From a virus, in the IMG/VR virus record IMGVR_UViG_3300044922_000409, positions 1 through 64,000 of that record: 64,000 nt of DNA. One strand, given 5' to 3'. Below the pieces are notes generated by a model that made no database searches, was not told the DNA's origin, and worked only from the letters and a program-made list of their open reading frames with translations. Positions 33,286-43,900 of the stretch are shown piece by piece; position 1 is the first letter of the stretch; each line of letters opens with the position of its first letter. The position numbers were made by a program, and so were the translations under genes.

Positions 33286-35484
33286 ATGGCTTCAATACTT
33301 GACTCAGCAACAACAATGGTAAGCGACGCAGCGTCATCTGCAATTGATAGTATCTCAGATTTTGCATCATCAATTAGTACTAAATTTAAAACATTTTCAG
33401 AAATATCACTACCGATTGCAAATCCGTTATTTGATTATGCAACATTTAATTACATATTAGGTATTGGTGTGTTAACAGATACTGATTTAGCATTTCCGGA
33501 TAAGTCATACTTAATAAATCGGACATTACCGTCAGATAAACCTATACCGCTAATTGCTAAAACTGCAGGAATTGATCCAAATAATCGGATTAATACTCCA
33601 TACGGGAAGTTTGATTTTTTTATAGATCATTTAGAACTAAGTGCAAGCATTGGATTTGAATCCGGTAACAACACAAATACTGTTCAGTTATCATTTGATA
33701 TTCAAGAACCTTATAGTATGGGATTATTTTCTATAGCATGTAATCAAGCCGCATTAGACGCCGGCCATAAGAACTGGCGAGATGCACCGTTTCTATTAAC
33801 AGTTGAGTTTCGCGGTAACACTGAAACTGGTGTACTTGCTAATATACCGGGCACTTCAAGGTATATTCCATTCAAGTTTACAAATATGAGTATGACTGTA
33901 AACCATACCGGTTGTGTATATCATTGTAATGCAATGGCATATAATCAATCTGCACTTAGTACAAAACATGCTGTATTAACAAATGACATTTCGGTTAAAG
34001 GTAAAACAGTACAAGAAATTTTGCAAACAGGTGAAAAAAGTTTACAAGCGGTATGGAATAAACGATTGCAGCAATTTAAAGATGATAAAATTATAGAAGT
34101 TCCGGACGAGGTTATCATAGTTTTTCCAAATGATATTGCATCAGAAAGCACAGATGCAACTGCTGATGAGTCAGGAGATTCAAGCGGCACTGCGACTACT
34201 GTAGGATCAACTGACATATATTCAAAAATTGGCGTAACAAAAAGTGCAATTAACCAAACGCAAGTACAGGATCCTGCTAATTGTAATATGTTAGGTAAAG
34301 CGTCTATGGGATTTGGACAAGAAAAACCTGCAGATTCTCCATACGGAAAAGATAACAATGTTTATAATGAAGAATGGAAAGTGTATGTGCAAGCAAATAA
34401 TGTTCCAGATTTTACAGTAAGTGATTTTAAATTTAGTCAAGATACTGATATTCCAAATGCGATTAACCAGGTTCTATTGCAAAGTAATTATCCGCACGGC
34501 GCATTTGATTCTAAAAGCATCACACCTGAAGGTTATCGTAAGTGGTGGAGAATAGATGTACAACTTTATAATGTATCATCTGATGCAAATTTAAAATCTA
34601 CAGGAGTTAAACCTAAAATTATTGTATATCGAGTAGTTCCATATAATGTACATGAGAGTTCCGGAGTAATGCCAAACAATGTTAAACCTCGAGGCTACGA
34701 CAAAATGAATGTAGTTAAGGTATACAATTATATCTATACTGGGAAAAATGTTGATATTAAAAAGTTTGAAATTAAAATTGAGAATACATTTCAAGCAATG
34801 ATGAATGCTGATGCAGGTAAATCTTCACAAGACATAAAAGAAGCCGCTGAAAACGGCGGGTTTTTATCAAAAGTCGCTAATATGTTTTCGTTGGTAGGTA
34901 CTGATCCAGAAGACGGTGTTACTCCTACACAAACATCATATTCTACTACTAAAACTGACACTGATCGATTAGGCGGCGGTGGGTCTGAGACTGTTGCAAA
35001 TCGAATAGCACGAAATTTTCATGATCAAGTATGTAGCGGAATGGATATGATAATGTTGGATATGGAAATCATCGGAGATCCGCATTGGATAGTTCAAAGC
35101 GGAGTTGGTAATTATACATCACAACAGACTCAGTTTCCTACATTAAATGCAGACAGTAGTGTAAATTACCAAAGTGGTGAAGTTGACATTATTGTTAATT
35201 TTAGATGCCCGATTGATATTAATCAAGCAACTGGCATGGACGATTTTACCGGTGGAGCACCGACATCAGAACTAATGCAATTTAGTGGACTATATCGAGT
35301 AAATCAATTAACAAGTTTGTTTAATCGCGGTGATTTTACACAGGTATTAAAAGGGCAGCGTAGGAAATTGCAAGAAGCAACAACCAAAGACGAGCCAGAT
35401 CCATCATTTAGTACTGATAGTTTTACATTTGACGGAACACCGTCGATTGGATCGATAATTGATAAAGTAACAAACTTGTTTTAA
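33286..35484 (+). CDS. Baseplate hub candidate / virion structural protein
   Basis: A 732-aa protein. After a Ser/Ala-rich N-terminus, residues 85-260 contain FDFFIDHLELSASIGFES, IQEPYSMGLFSIACNQAALD and DAPFLLTVEFRG, then VKGKTVQEILQTGEKSLQAV at about 240-260. I recall these from a conserved structural protein of marine T4-like phages encoded beside gp5. An acidic linker (285-310) leads to a second domain, and the C-terminal part has PHWIVQSGVGNYT and RVNQLTSLFNRGDFTQVLKG (about 670-690), a motif like tail hub proteins. Its place between gp53 and the gp5-like spike fits a gp27-type hub. That is an inference from context; T4 gp27 is only 391 aa. Confidence 0.5.
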   Translation: MASILDSATTMVSDAASSAIDSISDFASSISTKFKTFSEISLPIANPLFDYATFNYILGIGVLTDTDLAFPDKSYLINRTLPSDKPIPLIAKTAGIDPNNRINTPYGKFDFFIDHLELSASIGFESGNNTNTVQLSFDIQEPYSMGLFSIACNQAALDAGHKNWRDAPFLLTVEFRGNTETGVLANIPGTSRYIPFKFTNMSMTVNHTGCVYHCNAMAYNQSALSTKHAVLTNDISVKGKTVQEILQTGEKSLQAVWNKRLQQFKDDKIIEVPDEVIIVFPNDIASESTDATADESGDSSGTATTVGSTDIYSKIGVTKSAINQTQVQDPANCNMLGKASMGFGQEKPADSPYGKDNNVYNEEWKVYVQANNVPDFTVSDFKFSQDTDIPNAINQVLLQSNYPHGAFDSKSITPEGYRKWWRIDVQLYNVSSDANLKSTGVKPKIIVYRVVPYNVHESSGVMPNNVKPRGYDKMNVVKVYNYIYTGKNVDIKKFEIKIENTFQAMMNADAGKSSQDIKEAAENGGFLSKVANMFSLVGTDPEDGVTPTQTSYSTTKTDTDRLGGGGSETVANRIARNFHDQVCSGMDMIMLDMEIIGDPHWIVQSGVGNYTSQQTQFPTLNADSSVNYQSGEVDIIVNFRCPIDINQATGMDDFTGGAPTSELMQFSGLYRVNQLTSLFNRGDFTQVLKGQRRKLQEATTKDEPDPSFSTDSFTFDGTPSIGSIIDKVTNLF

Positions 35485-35499
35485 CTAATTAGGATTATA

Positions 35500-37047
35500 A
35501 TGAAACACAACAATTTAGAATCATCACCGAAGTCGCAACCAGCTTCTAAACCAGGACCATTTTTAGCTAAAGTTATTGGGCATTTAGATCCTAGTTTTAT
35601 GGGTGGATTAGAAGTTGAAATTTTAAGACCAGTTGGGAATACCTCAGCTGAAGGCCAATTGCATCAAGTAAAATATATGAGTCCGTTTTATGGAGTCACT
35701 GGTGTTGATTACACAGTAAAAGAACCAGATGATCACAATAATACACAGAAAAGTTATGGCATGTGGATGATTCCGCCTGATCCGGGTACTACTGTTGTTA
35801 TTATTTTTATTGATGGAGATCCAAAGCGTGGGTATTGGATCGGATGTGTTCAAGACGAAAATATGAACTTTATGGTTCCTGGATTAGCCGGAACTGCAAA
35901 TGCAGTTACACCAAAAAAAATTGACGGGGTAGTAACTCGATCGCCGGTATCTGAATACAATAAAAAATCAAATACAACTACCGGTGATGCTACTAAGTTT
36001 AAAAAACCGGTGCATCCTATTGCAGATGCTATGGAAAAAGCAGGTTTATTGCTAGACGACATTCGTGGAATAACAACTAGTAGTGCAAGACGAGAAACAC
36101 CGAGTGCAGTATTTGGTATATCAACTCCTGGCCCATTAGATAAAAAAGGCAAACAAGGCACTATTGGAAAAAAAGAACACGAAATTAAAAATGCGTATGT
36201 AAGTAGATTAGGTGGTACTACGTTTGTAATGGATGACGGAGATGATAAAGTTCTTCGTAAAACTCCGGCTAGCGAAGGAAAACCCGATTATGTTAGAGCA
36301 GACCAGGGAGAAAAAGGTGGAAATGTTGGTATACCGCACAACGAATTAGTTAGACTCCGCACTCGTACAGGTCATCAAATTTTATTGCACAATAGTGAAG
36401 ATTTAATTTATATTGGTAATGCAAAAGGTACTGCATGGATTGAATTAACAAGTAACGGTAAAATTGATATCTATGCAGAAGACTCTATTAGCATCCATAC
36501 TGCTCAAGATTTTAATTTTTATGCAGGGCGAGATATAAACTTTGAAGCTGCTAAAAATATTAATATGAAAGCAGGTGCTGAGTTGCAAATCGAAGCTGGC
36601 AAAGATTTAAATATTGTAATTGGCGGCGATGGCAAAGTTACAACTACCGGTGGACTTGATATTAATACTACTGGTAGTAATAAATTTACTGCAGCTGGAT
36701 CAACTGAAATTAAAAGTGGTGGGAATCACATCGAGTCTGCATCGCAAATTCATATGAACGGGCCAGGCGCAGGTGCAGCTAAATCTGCTAAAAAGTTAAA
36801 GATACATGCATTACCTACTGAAGTAAAAGGTGGAACAATAAATTCAATAATGCGTCGGATACCAACTCACGAACCGTATCCACAGCATGAAAATTTAGAT
36901 CCGTTAAAGTTTAATGCTAGTGCAACTAACCGAGATATTGATGGTCGAACTGAAGGTACTAGTCAAACATTGAAAGAACCAGCAACATTATGGAAAATAT
37001 ATACATCTATAATAGAAACATTTAATAAAGTAAAGGGAGGAAAATAA
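35500..37047 (+). CDS. 5: gp5-like central spike protein, no lysozyme domain
   Basis: A 515-aa protein. Residues 20-140 form an OB-fold-like domain (FLAKVIGHLDPSFMGGLEVE, then GMWMIPPDPGTTVVIIFIDG and GYWIGCV), as in gp5/VgrG. The middle (150-290) is a variable linker, followed by RLRTRTGHQILLHNSED (about 285-305) and a run of short repeats of DIxIxAxxxI type (GKIDIYAEDSISIHTAQDFN to about 430), the trimeric beta-helix needle. The T4 gp5 lysozyme domain between them, with its catalytic Glu/Asp/Thr, is not seen. It should form the cell-puncturing tip bound to the hub. The stop overlaps gp25 (TAATG). Confidence 0.85.
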   Translation: MKHNNLESSPKSQPASKPGPFLAKVIGHLDPSFMGGLEVEILRPVGNTSAEGQLHQVKYMSPFYGVTGVDYTVKEPDDHNNTQKSYGMWMIPPDPGTTVVIIFIDGDPKRGYWIGCVQDENMNFMVPGLAGTANAVTPKKIDGVVTRSPVSEYNKKSNTTTGDATKFKKPVHPIADAMEKAGLLLDDIRGITTSSARRETPSAVFGISTPGPLDKKGKQGTIGKKEHEIKNAYVSRLGGTTFVMDDGDDKVLRKTPASEGKPDYVRADQGEKGGNVGIPHNELVRLRTRTGHQILLHNSEDLIYIGNAKGTAWIELTSNGKIDIYAEDSISIHTAQDFNFYAGRDINFEAAKNINMKAGAELQIEAGKDLNIVIGGDGKVTTTGGLDINTTGSNKFTAAGSTEIKSGGNHIESASQIHMNGPGAGAAKSAKKLKIHALPTEVKGGTINSIMRRIPTHEPYPQHENLDPLKFNASATNRDIDGRTEGTSQTLKEPATLWKIYTSIIETFNKVKGGK

Positions 37048-37478
37048 TGAGTTTATCAATGTATGATAGGATTACATTACCGGCATTTGCTAATAAACCG
37101 GAACTAGTAAAACCAAAAACTTATAAAGGATTTAGTACAGTTAATACACAATCAGAACAATACAGCTTGTATGATTTTGAATTAATTAAACAAGATATAC
37201 AAAATCATTTTCATGTTAGACAAGGTGAACGATTAATGCAACCGAATTTTGGCACTATTATTTGGGATCTGTTGTTTGAACCATTAACTAATGAAATAAA
37301 AGACATGATTTTGCGAGATATTAACAATATCATTAATTATGACCCTCGAGTACAAATTGGTGATGCAATAGTAACAACTTATGAAAGTGGGATACAAATT
37401 GAATTCTCGTTAACTTTTACTCCATATAACGTTACTGAAAAAATAAAAATGCGATTTGATCAACAACAAGGCCTGTAG
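37047..37478 (+). CDS. 25: Baseplate wedge protein gp25
   Basis: A 143-aa member of the GPW/gp25 family, which links wedge and hub and contacts the sheath (T4 gp25 is 132 aa). The core HVRQGERLMQPNFGTIIWDL followed by LFEPLTNEIKDMI (about 56-90) and DPRVQIGDAIVTTYESGI is clear. The catalytic-looking Glu of the related lysozyme proposal is not needed for this assignment. Start overlaps the previous stop; AGGGAGG just before it is a very strong ribosome site. Confidence 0.92.
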   Translation: MSLSMYDRITLPAFANKPELVKPKTYKGFSTVNTQSEQYSLYDFELIKQDIQNHFHVRQGERLMQPNFGTIIWDLLFEPLTNEIKDMILRDINNIINYDPRVQIGDAIVTTYESGIQIEFSLTFTPYNVTEKIKMRFDQQQGL

Positions 37479-37508
37479 CATAATAAACTATACGGTTTAT
37501 GTTAATTA

Positions 37509-37515
37509 ATAAATA
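37509..37515 (+). promoter_or_regulatory. Late promoter for gp6 and the giant gene
   Basis: TTAATAAATATC contains ATAAATA, 22 bp before the gp6 ATG, with ATTAGGATAA as ribosome site. It follows a small 6-bp hairpin (ATAAAC / GTTTAT, 37483-37500). Confidence 0.6.
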
Positions 37516-37537
37516 TCATTATTAGGATAACATCATC

Positions 37538-40500
37538 ATGAGTGCAACTGACAGACAAAATAGATTATTAGTAGCTGAAGATTGGAAAAAAATATATCAA
37601 TCATTCAGAAGTGCAGATTTTCAAAGTTATGATTTTGAAAATTTACGACGTACAATGGTTGATTATATTCGCCAAAACTATCCAGAAGATTTCAATGATT
37701 ACATCGAAAGTTCAGAATATCTAGCATTATTAGATGTGATTGCATTTTTAGGACAAAGTGTAGCATTTCGTGTAGATTTAAATGCACGAGAAAACTTTTT
37801 AGAATTAGCCGAACGTCGTGACAGTATTTTACGATTATCGCAGTTAGTAAGTTACAATGCAAAACGAAATATTCCAGCACACGGATTATTAAAATTCACA
37901 TCAGTTAATACAACACAAGACATATATGACAGTAACGGCAACAGTTTATCAGGCCAAACTGTTACATGGAATGATTCGTCAAATCCAATTTGGTATGATC
38001 AATTTATTAAAGTAATAAATGCAGCACTACCAGGAACCCAACGATTTGGTAATCCGGTAGATTCTTCCATTATATATAATATACCTACTGAGCAGTACAC
38101 ATTCCAAAGTGCAACTGCCGATGTTCCGATTTATGCATTTTCTAAAACAGTTGCCGGTCGATCGATGAATTTTGAAGTTACTAGTACTACATTTGCTGGA
38201 CAAGATTATATATATGAAGAAGCACCTAAACTTAAAAATAGGTTGTCGTGTGTATATCGAAATGACGGACACGGATACGGCAGTGCAGGTTCGGGCTTCT
38301 TTTTCAACTTTACACAAGGTACTATAGGACATTCACAATTTACAGTTGACCAACCTCGAAGTAACGATCTAATTAATATTGCATCAACTGGTATTAATAA
38401 TACCGATGTGTGGTTATATCGATTAGATAAAAATGGAGACGAAACTGAGACATGGACGCAGGTACCAAGTCTTAAAGGTAACAACATTATCTATAATAGT
38501 GTTAATAAAAATATTAAAAATATTTTTGGTGTAACAACTCGTGCAAACGACGCAATTACTTTAAACTTTAGTGATGGTACTTTTGGTAATATGCCATACG
38601 GCACATTTAAAGTATATTATCGATTAAGCAACGGTTTGTCATATACTGTTAATTCAAAGGATATACGAAATGTATCAATTACTATTCCATACATGTCAAA
38701 TATGGGACAACAAGAGTCATTAACCATTTCGTTAGCATTATCAACAACGATTACTAATGCCGAATCTAGTGAAACAAATGCTAGTATTAAAGCAAATGCA
38801 CCTGCGTCATATTACACACAAAACCGAATGATTACAGGCGAAGATTATAATATTTGTCCGTTAAGTGTAAGTCAACAAGTATTAAAAGTTAAAGCAGTTA
38901 ATCGTTCATCAAGTGGGATTAGCAGATATTTTGATTTAGTTGATCCAACTGGCAAATATAGTTCTACAAATTTGTTTGCAGATGACGGTGTTATATATAA
39001 AGATAATTATGAATCATACACTAAATTTTCATATATTAATAAAACAGATATCGAAGGTGTGATATACAATGTAGTAAATAACATCTTAACTAAATCTGAA
39101 CTACGTAATTTTTATTATTCAAAATATACCGATTTTGCAAAATTAGGTAGTAATTTGCAAGTTGGATGGAGAGCAGTAACGTCTGACGTAGTGTCATCTA
39201 CTGGATACATTTATGATTTACAGGCCACTGGTGAAGTTTACAAAGTTGGTCCACAATATACAGTTTCTGATTTAAAATATGTTACCTTAGGATCACTAAT
39301 AAAATTTGTTGCGCCTACCGGTTATTATTTTAATCTTGATAATCAAAATAAACTTGAAGAAGCTATTAGTGTAAATTATGCACCTAATACATCATTATAC
39401 ATTTGGGCTGCAGTTGTTGCTATAGTTAATGACGGCCGAGCTAACGGTATTGGCGTATTATCATCCGGAGCAGGCCCGATTACATTAAATGTTAATATTG
39501 CCGATGGTGCAATCATAAGCCAAATTATACCTAAATGTCGAACAACATTAGATTTAAATGTAATTAACACTATGATTGATTTAATTTTTGAAAATAAATC
39601 TTTTGGATTAAGTTATAATGCAGCACAACAGGTATGGCAACTTGTATTTGAATCAAACATAGATTCGACTAGTCAATTTAGTTTAATTAATCAAGGTAGT
39701 ATTACTAATACACAGAAAGATGCTAGTTGGATGTTGCTATTTACTACCGATAATGAATATTATACAATTACTAGTAGAGAAACTCGTTATATTTTTGAGA
39801 GTGACAGTCAAATTAGGTTTTATTTTGATAGCAGTGAAAAGGTATATGACAGTAGAACAAATTCAGTAGTTCGTGATAAAATCAAGGTGTTAAGTATTAA
39901 CAAACAAATATCATCGTATAATTCATATACTACTGATTTTGTTTGGGATGTTGTTTCTGAATACATTGGGTTAGATGGGTATGTTGATAATAAGAAGATA
40001 GTAGTGTCGTTTGCAGATTCTGATGATAATGGCATTGCAGATGATCCTGAATTATTCACAAATCTTGTGTTATATCAACAATATATATTGCAAGAAAAAT
40101 ATCAAATTTCATTAGGGCAAGAAGATTATCGATATGTTGCAAATAACAGTAAAGTTTGGATAATTCCAGAACTTACAACAATTGGAGATGTAGGATTGTA
40201 TTATTATATACCGGGATCAAATACCGTAACTCAAGCATCGTCTACTGGTGTATTAGAACCTACATTGGATTACAAGGTGTATGAAGGTCGCGCGAATTTA
40301 AAATTTCAATATATTCATAACGCAAATTATGAATCAAGAATAGATCCAGGTGTGAGCAATATTATTGACGTGCATGTATTAACTAAAGGTTATGATACTG
40401 CGTTTAGACAATGGATTAACGGTGCAGCTATTTCTAAACCATTACCGCCGAGTGCAGATGAATTATACAATACACTCAGTCCGTCATTAAATTTAATTAA

Positions 40501-40975
40501 ATCTATCTCAGATGAAATAATTTATCATGCAGTTAACTATAAAATATTGTTCGGTGCAACTGCTGATCCGGAATTGCAAGCAGTATTTAAAATTACAAAA
40601 ACTCCAGGACAGATAATATCTGATAACGATATTAAATCGCAAGTAATAGTTGCAATTAATACTTTCTTTAATTTAGACAACTGGGATTTTGGAGATACAT
40701 TTTTCTTCACAGAGCTAGCAACATTTGTAATGAATCAACTAGCACCAAAAATTTCAAATTTTGTAATTGTACCTCGAAGACAAGGTTTAAATTTTGGTAG
40801 TTTATTCGAAGTTAAGTCATTAAGTAACCAACTTCTTATAAATGGAGCAACGGTTGATGATATTGAACTTATATCCGGAATCACTGCAACTAATATTAAA
40901 ACATCAAATGTAATGTCTCTTGATAGTACAATAAATCGTCAATCTATAACTAGTTCTACATATGGGAATATCTAA
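37538..40975 (+). CDS. 6: Baseplate wedge protein gp6
   Basis: A 1145-aa gp6 homologue, part of the (gp6)2-gp7 wedge core that holds the baseplate together. The N-terminus, DFQSYDFENLRRTMVDYIRQ followed by NYPEDFNDYIESSEYLALLD (28-67) and SVAFRVDLNARENFLELAER, is diagnostic of the family. Further blocks are APASYYTQNRMITGEDYNIC (about 425) and the C-terminal VIVAINTFFNLDNWDFGDTF FFTEL region (about 1030). T4 gp6 is 660 aa, so about 480 residues are added in the middle, with beta-rich sequence. The stop overlaps the giant gene (TAATG). Confidence 0.92.
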   Translation: MSATDRQNRLLVAEDWKKIYQSFRSADFQSYDFENLRRTMVDYIRQNYPEDFNDYIESSEYLALLDVIAFLGQSVAFRVDLNARENFLELAERRDSILRLSQLVSYNAKRNIPAHGLLKFTSVNTTQDIYDSNGNSLSGQTVTWNDSSNPIWYDQFIKVINAALPGTQRFGNPVDSSIIYNIPTEQYTFQSATADVPIYAFSKTVAGRSMNFEVTSTTFAGQDYIYEEAPKLKNRLSCVYRNDGHGYGSAGSGFFFNFTQGTIGHSQFTVDQPRSNDLINIASTGINNTDVWLYRLDKNGDETETWTQVPSLKGNNIIYNSVNKNIKNIFGVTTRANDAITLNFSDGTFGNMPYGTFKVYYRLSNGLSYTVNSKDIRNVSITIPYMSNMGQQESLTISLALSTTITNAESSETNASIKANAPASYYTQNRMITGEDYNICPLSVSQQVLKVKAVNRSSSGISRYFDLVDPTGKYSSTNLFADDGVIYKDNYESYTKFSYINKTDIEGVIYNVVNNILTKSELRNFYYSKYTDFAKLGSNLQVGWRAVTSDVVSSTGYIYDLQATGEVYKVGPQYTVSDLKYVTLGSLIKFVAPTGYYFNLDNQNKLEEAISVNYAPNTSLYIWAAVVAIVNDGRANGIGVLSSGAGPITLNVNIADGAIISQIIPKCRTTLDLNVINTMIDLIFENKSFGLSYNAAQQVWQLVFESNIDSTSQFSLINQGSITNTQKDASWMLLFTTDNEYYTITSRETRYIFESDSQIRFYFDSSEKVYDSRTNSVVRDKIKVLSINKQISSYNSYTTDFVWDVVSEYIGLDGYVDNKKIVVSFADSDDNGIADDPELFTNLVLYQQYILQEKYQISLGQEDYRYVANNSKVWIIPELTTIGDVGLYYYIPGSNTVTQASSTGVLEPTLDYKVYEGRANLKFQYIHNANYESRIDPGVSNIIDVHVLTKGYDTAFRQWINGAAISKPLPPSADELYNTLSPSLNLIKSISDEIIYHAVNYKILFGATADPELQAVFKITKTPGQIISDNDIKSQVIVAINTFFNLDNWDFGDTFFFTELATFVMNQLAPKISNFVIVPRRQGLNFGSLFEVKSLSNQLLINGATVDDIELISGITATNIKTSNVMSLDSTINRQSITSSTYGNI

Positions 40976-43900
40976 TGGTTAACAAAAAAATAACTTTACC
41001 TAGAAGTACAGCAACCGATACAAGCAACAGTGATAATACTGCAAATTTTTTACCTAGTTATTACCGAACAGACACTAATAAAAAATTCTTACATGCAACA
41101 ATTAATCAGTTAACCCAGCCGGGTACTGTAAAAAAAGTTAACGGGTATATTGGTCGATTAAATGCTAAAGCATCCTCATCGGCTGATATTTTTATAAATG
41201 CGCCTACTCAGGTTAGGCAAAATTATCAATTAGAACCTGGGTTAGTAATAACTGATAATATAGATAATACTGTATATCTAAAAGATTATCAAGATTATAT
41301 TAATCAGTTGCGTGTTAACGGCGCAAATGTATTTGATCATTCTAGATTAAATAATCAAGAATTTTACAGTTGGGATCCACATATCGATTGGGATAAATTT
41401 GTTAATTTTCAAGATTACTATTGGTTACCAAACGGTCCTAATACTATTAGTATTAGTCATGCTGCTACGACTGACCAAAGTGTATTTACAGTAACGATTG
41501 ATACGGCTGGTCTTGATTCTGCATATGTGTTTACACCTAATGGATTTAATAGAAATCCAACAATTACATTATATAGAGGAAAAACTTATGAATTTAACAT
41601 TCATAGTACTGACAACGTGTTTAGTTTTAAAACTATTCGAACTGAAGGTACACTAAACCGATACATAACACCTACATTAGATAACAATTCAATTACTTCG
41701 GGTAAAATTATATTTACCGTACCGTATAATGCACCGGATGTGTTATTTTATGTAAGCGAATCTAATATTGATCTTGGTGGCACAATTAGTATTTTAGATA
41801 TTAACACTAGCGGATTCATTGATGTTGCTACTGAAATTATAGGCAAACAATCATTCCAAATGCCAAATGGTAAATTATTAAGTAATGGTATGTGTTTATT
41901 GTTTACTGGTGAAGTAACACCGGCATTATATGCAACCGGAAAATTTTATGTTGAAGGTGTTGGCACTGCTATTAAATTAATTCCAGAGCGTGATTTAGAA
42001 ATAATTGCACCATATACTACCTCCGAAATGATTTTATTTGATGCAACCCCGTTTGATACAACACCATTTAGTGATGCTACTACATTTGCAGGAAATCCAG
42101 ATTATATTGTAATTAACAGAAGCAGTACTGACAAAAATCAGTGGAGCCGATATAATAAATGGTTTCATAAAAGTGTAATTGAAACTAGTGCTGCAATTAA
42201 TGGAATAACTGCAACTGTTGATCAGTCTATGCGTGCAGTTAGACCTATTATTGAGTTTGATGCTAATTTAAAATTATTTAATTTTGGAACAACTGCAATT
42301 ACTGATATCTCAATTATTGATCGGTATACAACTGATGCATTTTCAACAATTGAAGGATCACTTGGTCACACCGTTGACAACATCCCATTACAACATGGAC
42401 AAAGAATTATATTTACTGCTGATACTGATCAATTAGTAGCAAACAACGTGTATCGTGTTGAATTTATTGATGTGAAACATACAACTGACGGATTCGGAGT
42501 TTCTAATAGTCGACAAATTCGACTTGTATTAGAATTAAAACCATCTGAAAATCAAGTTGTATTAGTGCAACAAGGCACAATATCACAAGGTACTATGTTT
42601 TGGTATAATGGTAATACGTGGATTAGTGCGCAACAAAAAACTAAACTAAACCAACCACCATTATTTGATGTAGTTGATAGTAATGCAATAAGTTTTGGTA
42701 ACGGTGCTGTATATCCAGGTACTACATTTAAAGGTACTTCTGTATTTTCGTACAAAGTTGGTACCGGAATAGCAGACAGCAAATTAGGGTTTCCTCTATC
42801 GTATAAAAATATTAATAACATTGGTGACATAAATTTTAATTTTACATTATTAACTGATATGTTTCAATATGATCAATCAAGTAACACTATTACAAAAACA
42901 ACAGATGTAGGATATTTAATTAAAACTGTTAACGGACACGTGAATTATGTTAACGGCTGGCAAACAAGTTCTGTATCAAATGTGCAACCAGCGGTTCGCA
43001 TTTACAGAAATTCAGAGATGACAAATAATTTTGATATAGATATTTTTGATACGTTACCTGCATTAATAGACATTAGTGTTCGCGTTTATATAAATGGCAT
43101 GCGATCACCAGCTAGTAATTGGGTTATTAAAACTACGGCAACTAGCGTTACAGTTGGCCAAGTGCCGTTGACACAATATCAAATTGTGTTTAACACACCT
43201 GTGTTGTTAACTGATTGCGTAACTATAAAAGTGTATTCGCGTACTCCTATTAACACAAATGGGTTTTATGAAATTCCGATTAATTTACAACATAATCCAC
43301 TAAATGGTGTACTGACTGAGTTTACACTAGGCGAAGTAATTGATCACGTTGATAGCATTATTGATAACATTTATACAGGTACATCATTTGTTGGTATATT
43401 CCCGGGTCTTAGTAATTTGAGAGATTTAGGAAATGTAACACAATTTGGTACAAAATTTGTTCAGCATAGTGGACCACTTAGTTTGCCAATGTATCATTTA
43501 ACATCGGCTAACAATGTAATTAATGCGATTGAAAAATCAAGAGACGACTATTGCAAGTTTAAACGTGCATTTATGGTGTTAGCTGAAACATTAGGAGTAG
43601 ATACCCATCCTATTAATCATGTAAATTTAATTTTGCGTACACTAAATGCAGATGTTCCAGCAACTGCTCCTTACTACTTTAGTGACATGGTACCATATGG
43701 AGCGTATTCGAAAATTGATGTTACTGTTCGTGACCCTGAATCTAATATTTTCTCATTATCTAAAGTGTTTAGTTTATCAGAATTGTCAACTTCGGCAGTT
43801 CTTATATATGTAAATGACCGGCAGTTATTGCACGGTAAAGATTATACGTTTAGCAATCAAGGATTTGTAATTGTTACTGCACTATTAAACGTTGCTGATG

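Noticed and set aside
37483-37500. Hairpin after gp25 as terminator
   Set aside because: Stem is only 6 bp, AT-rich, and no T-run follows; mentioned only with the promoter.
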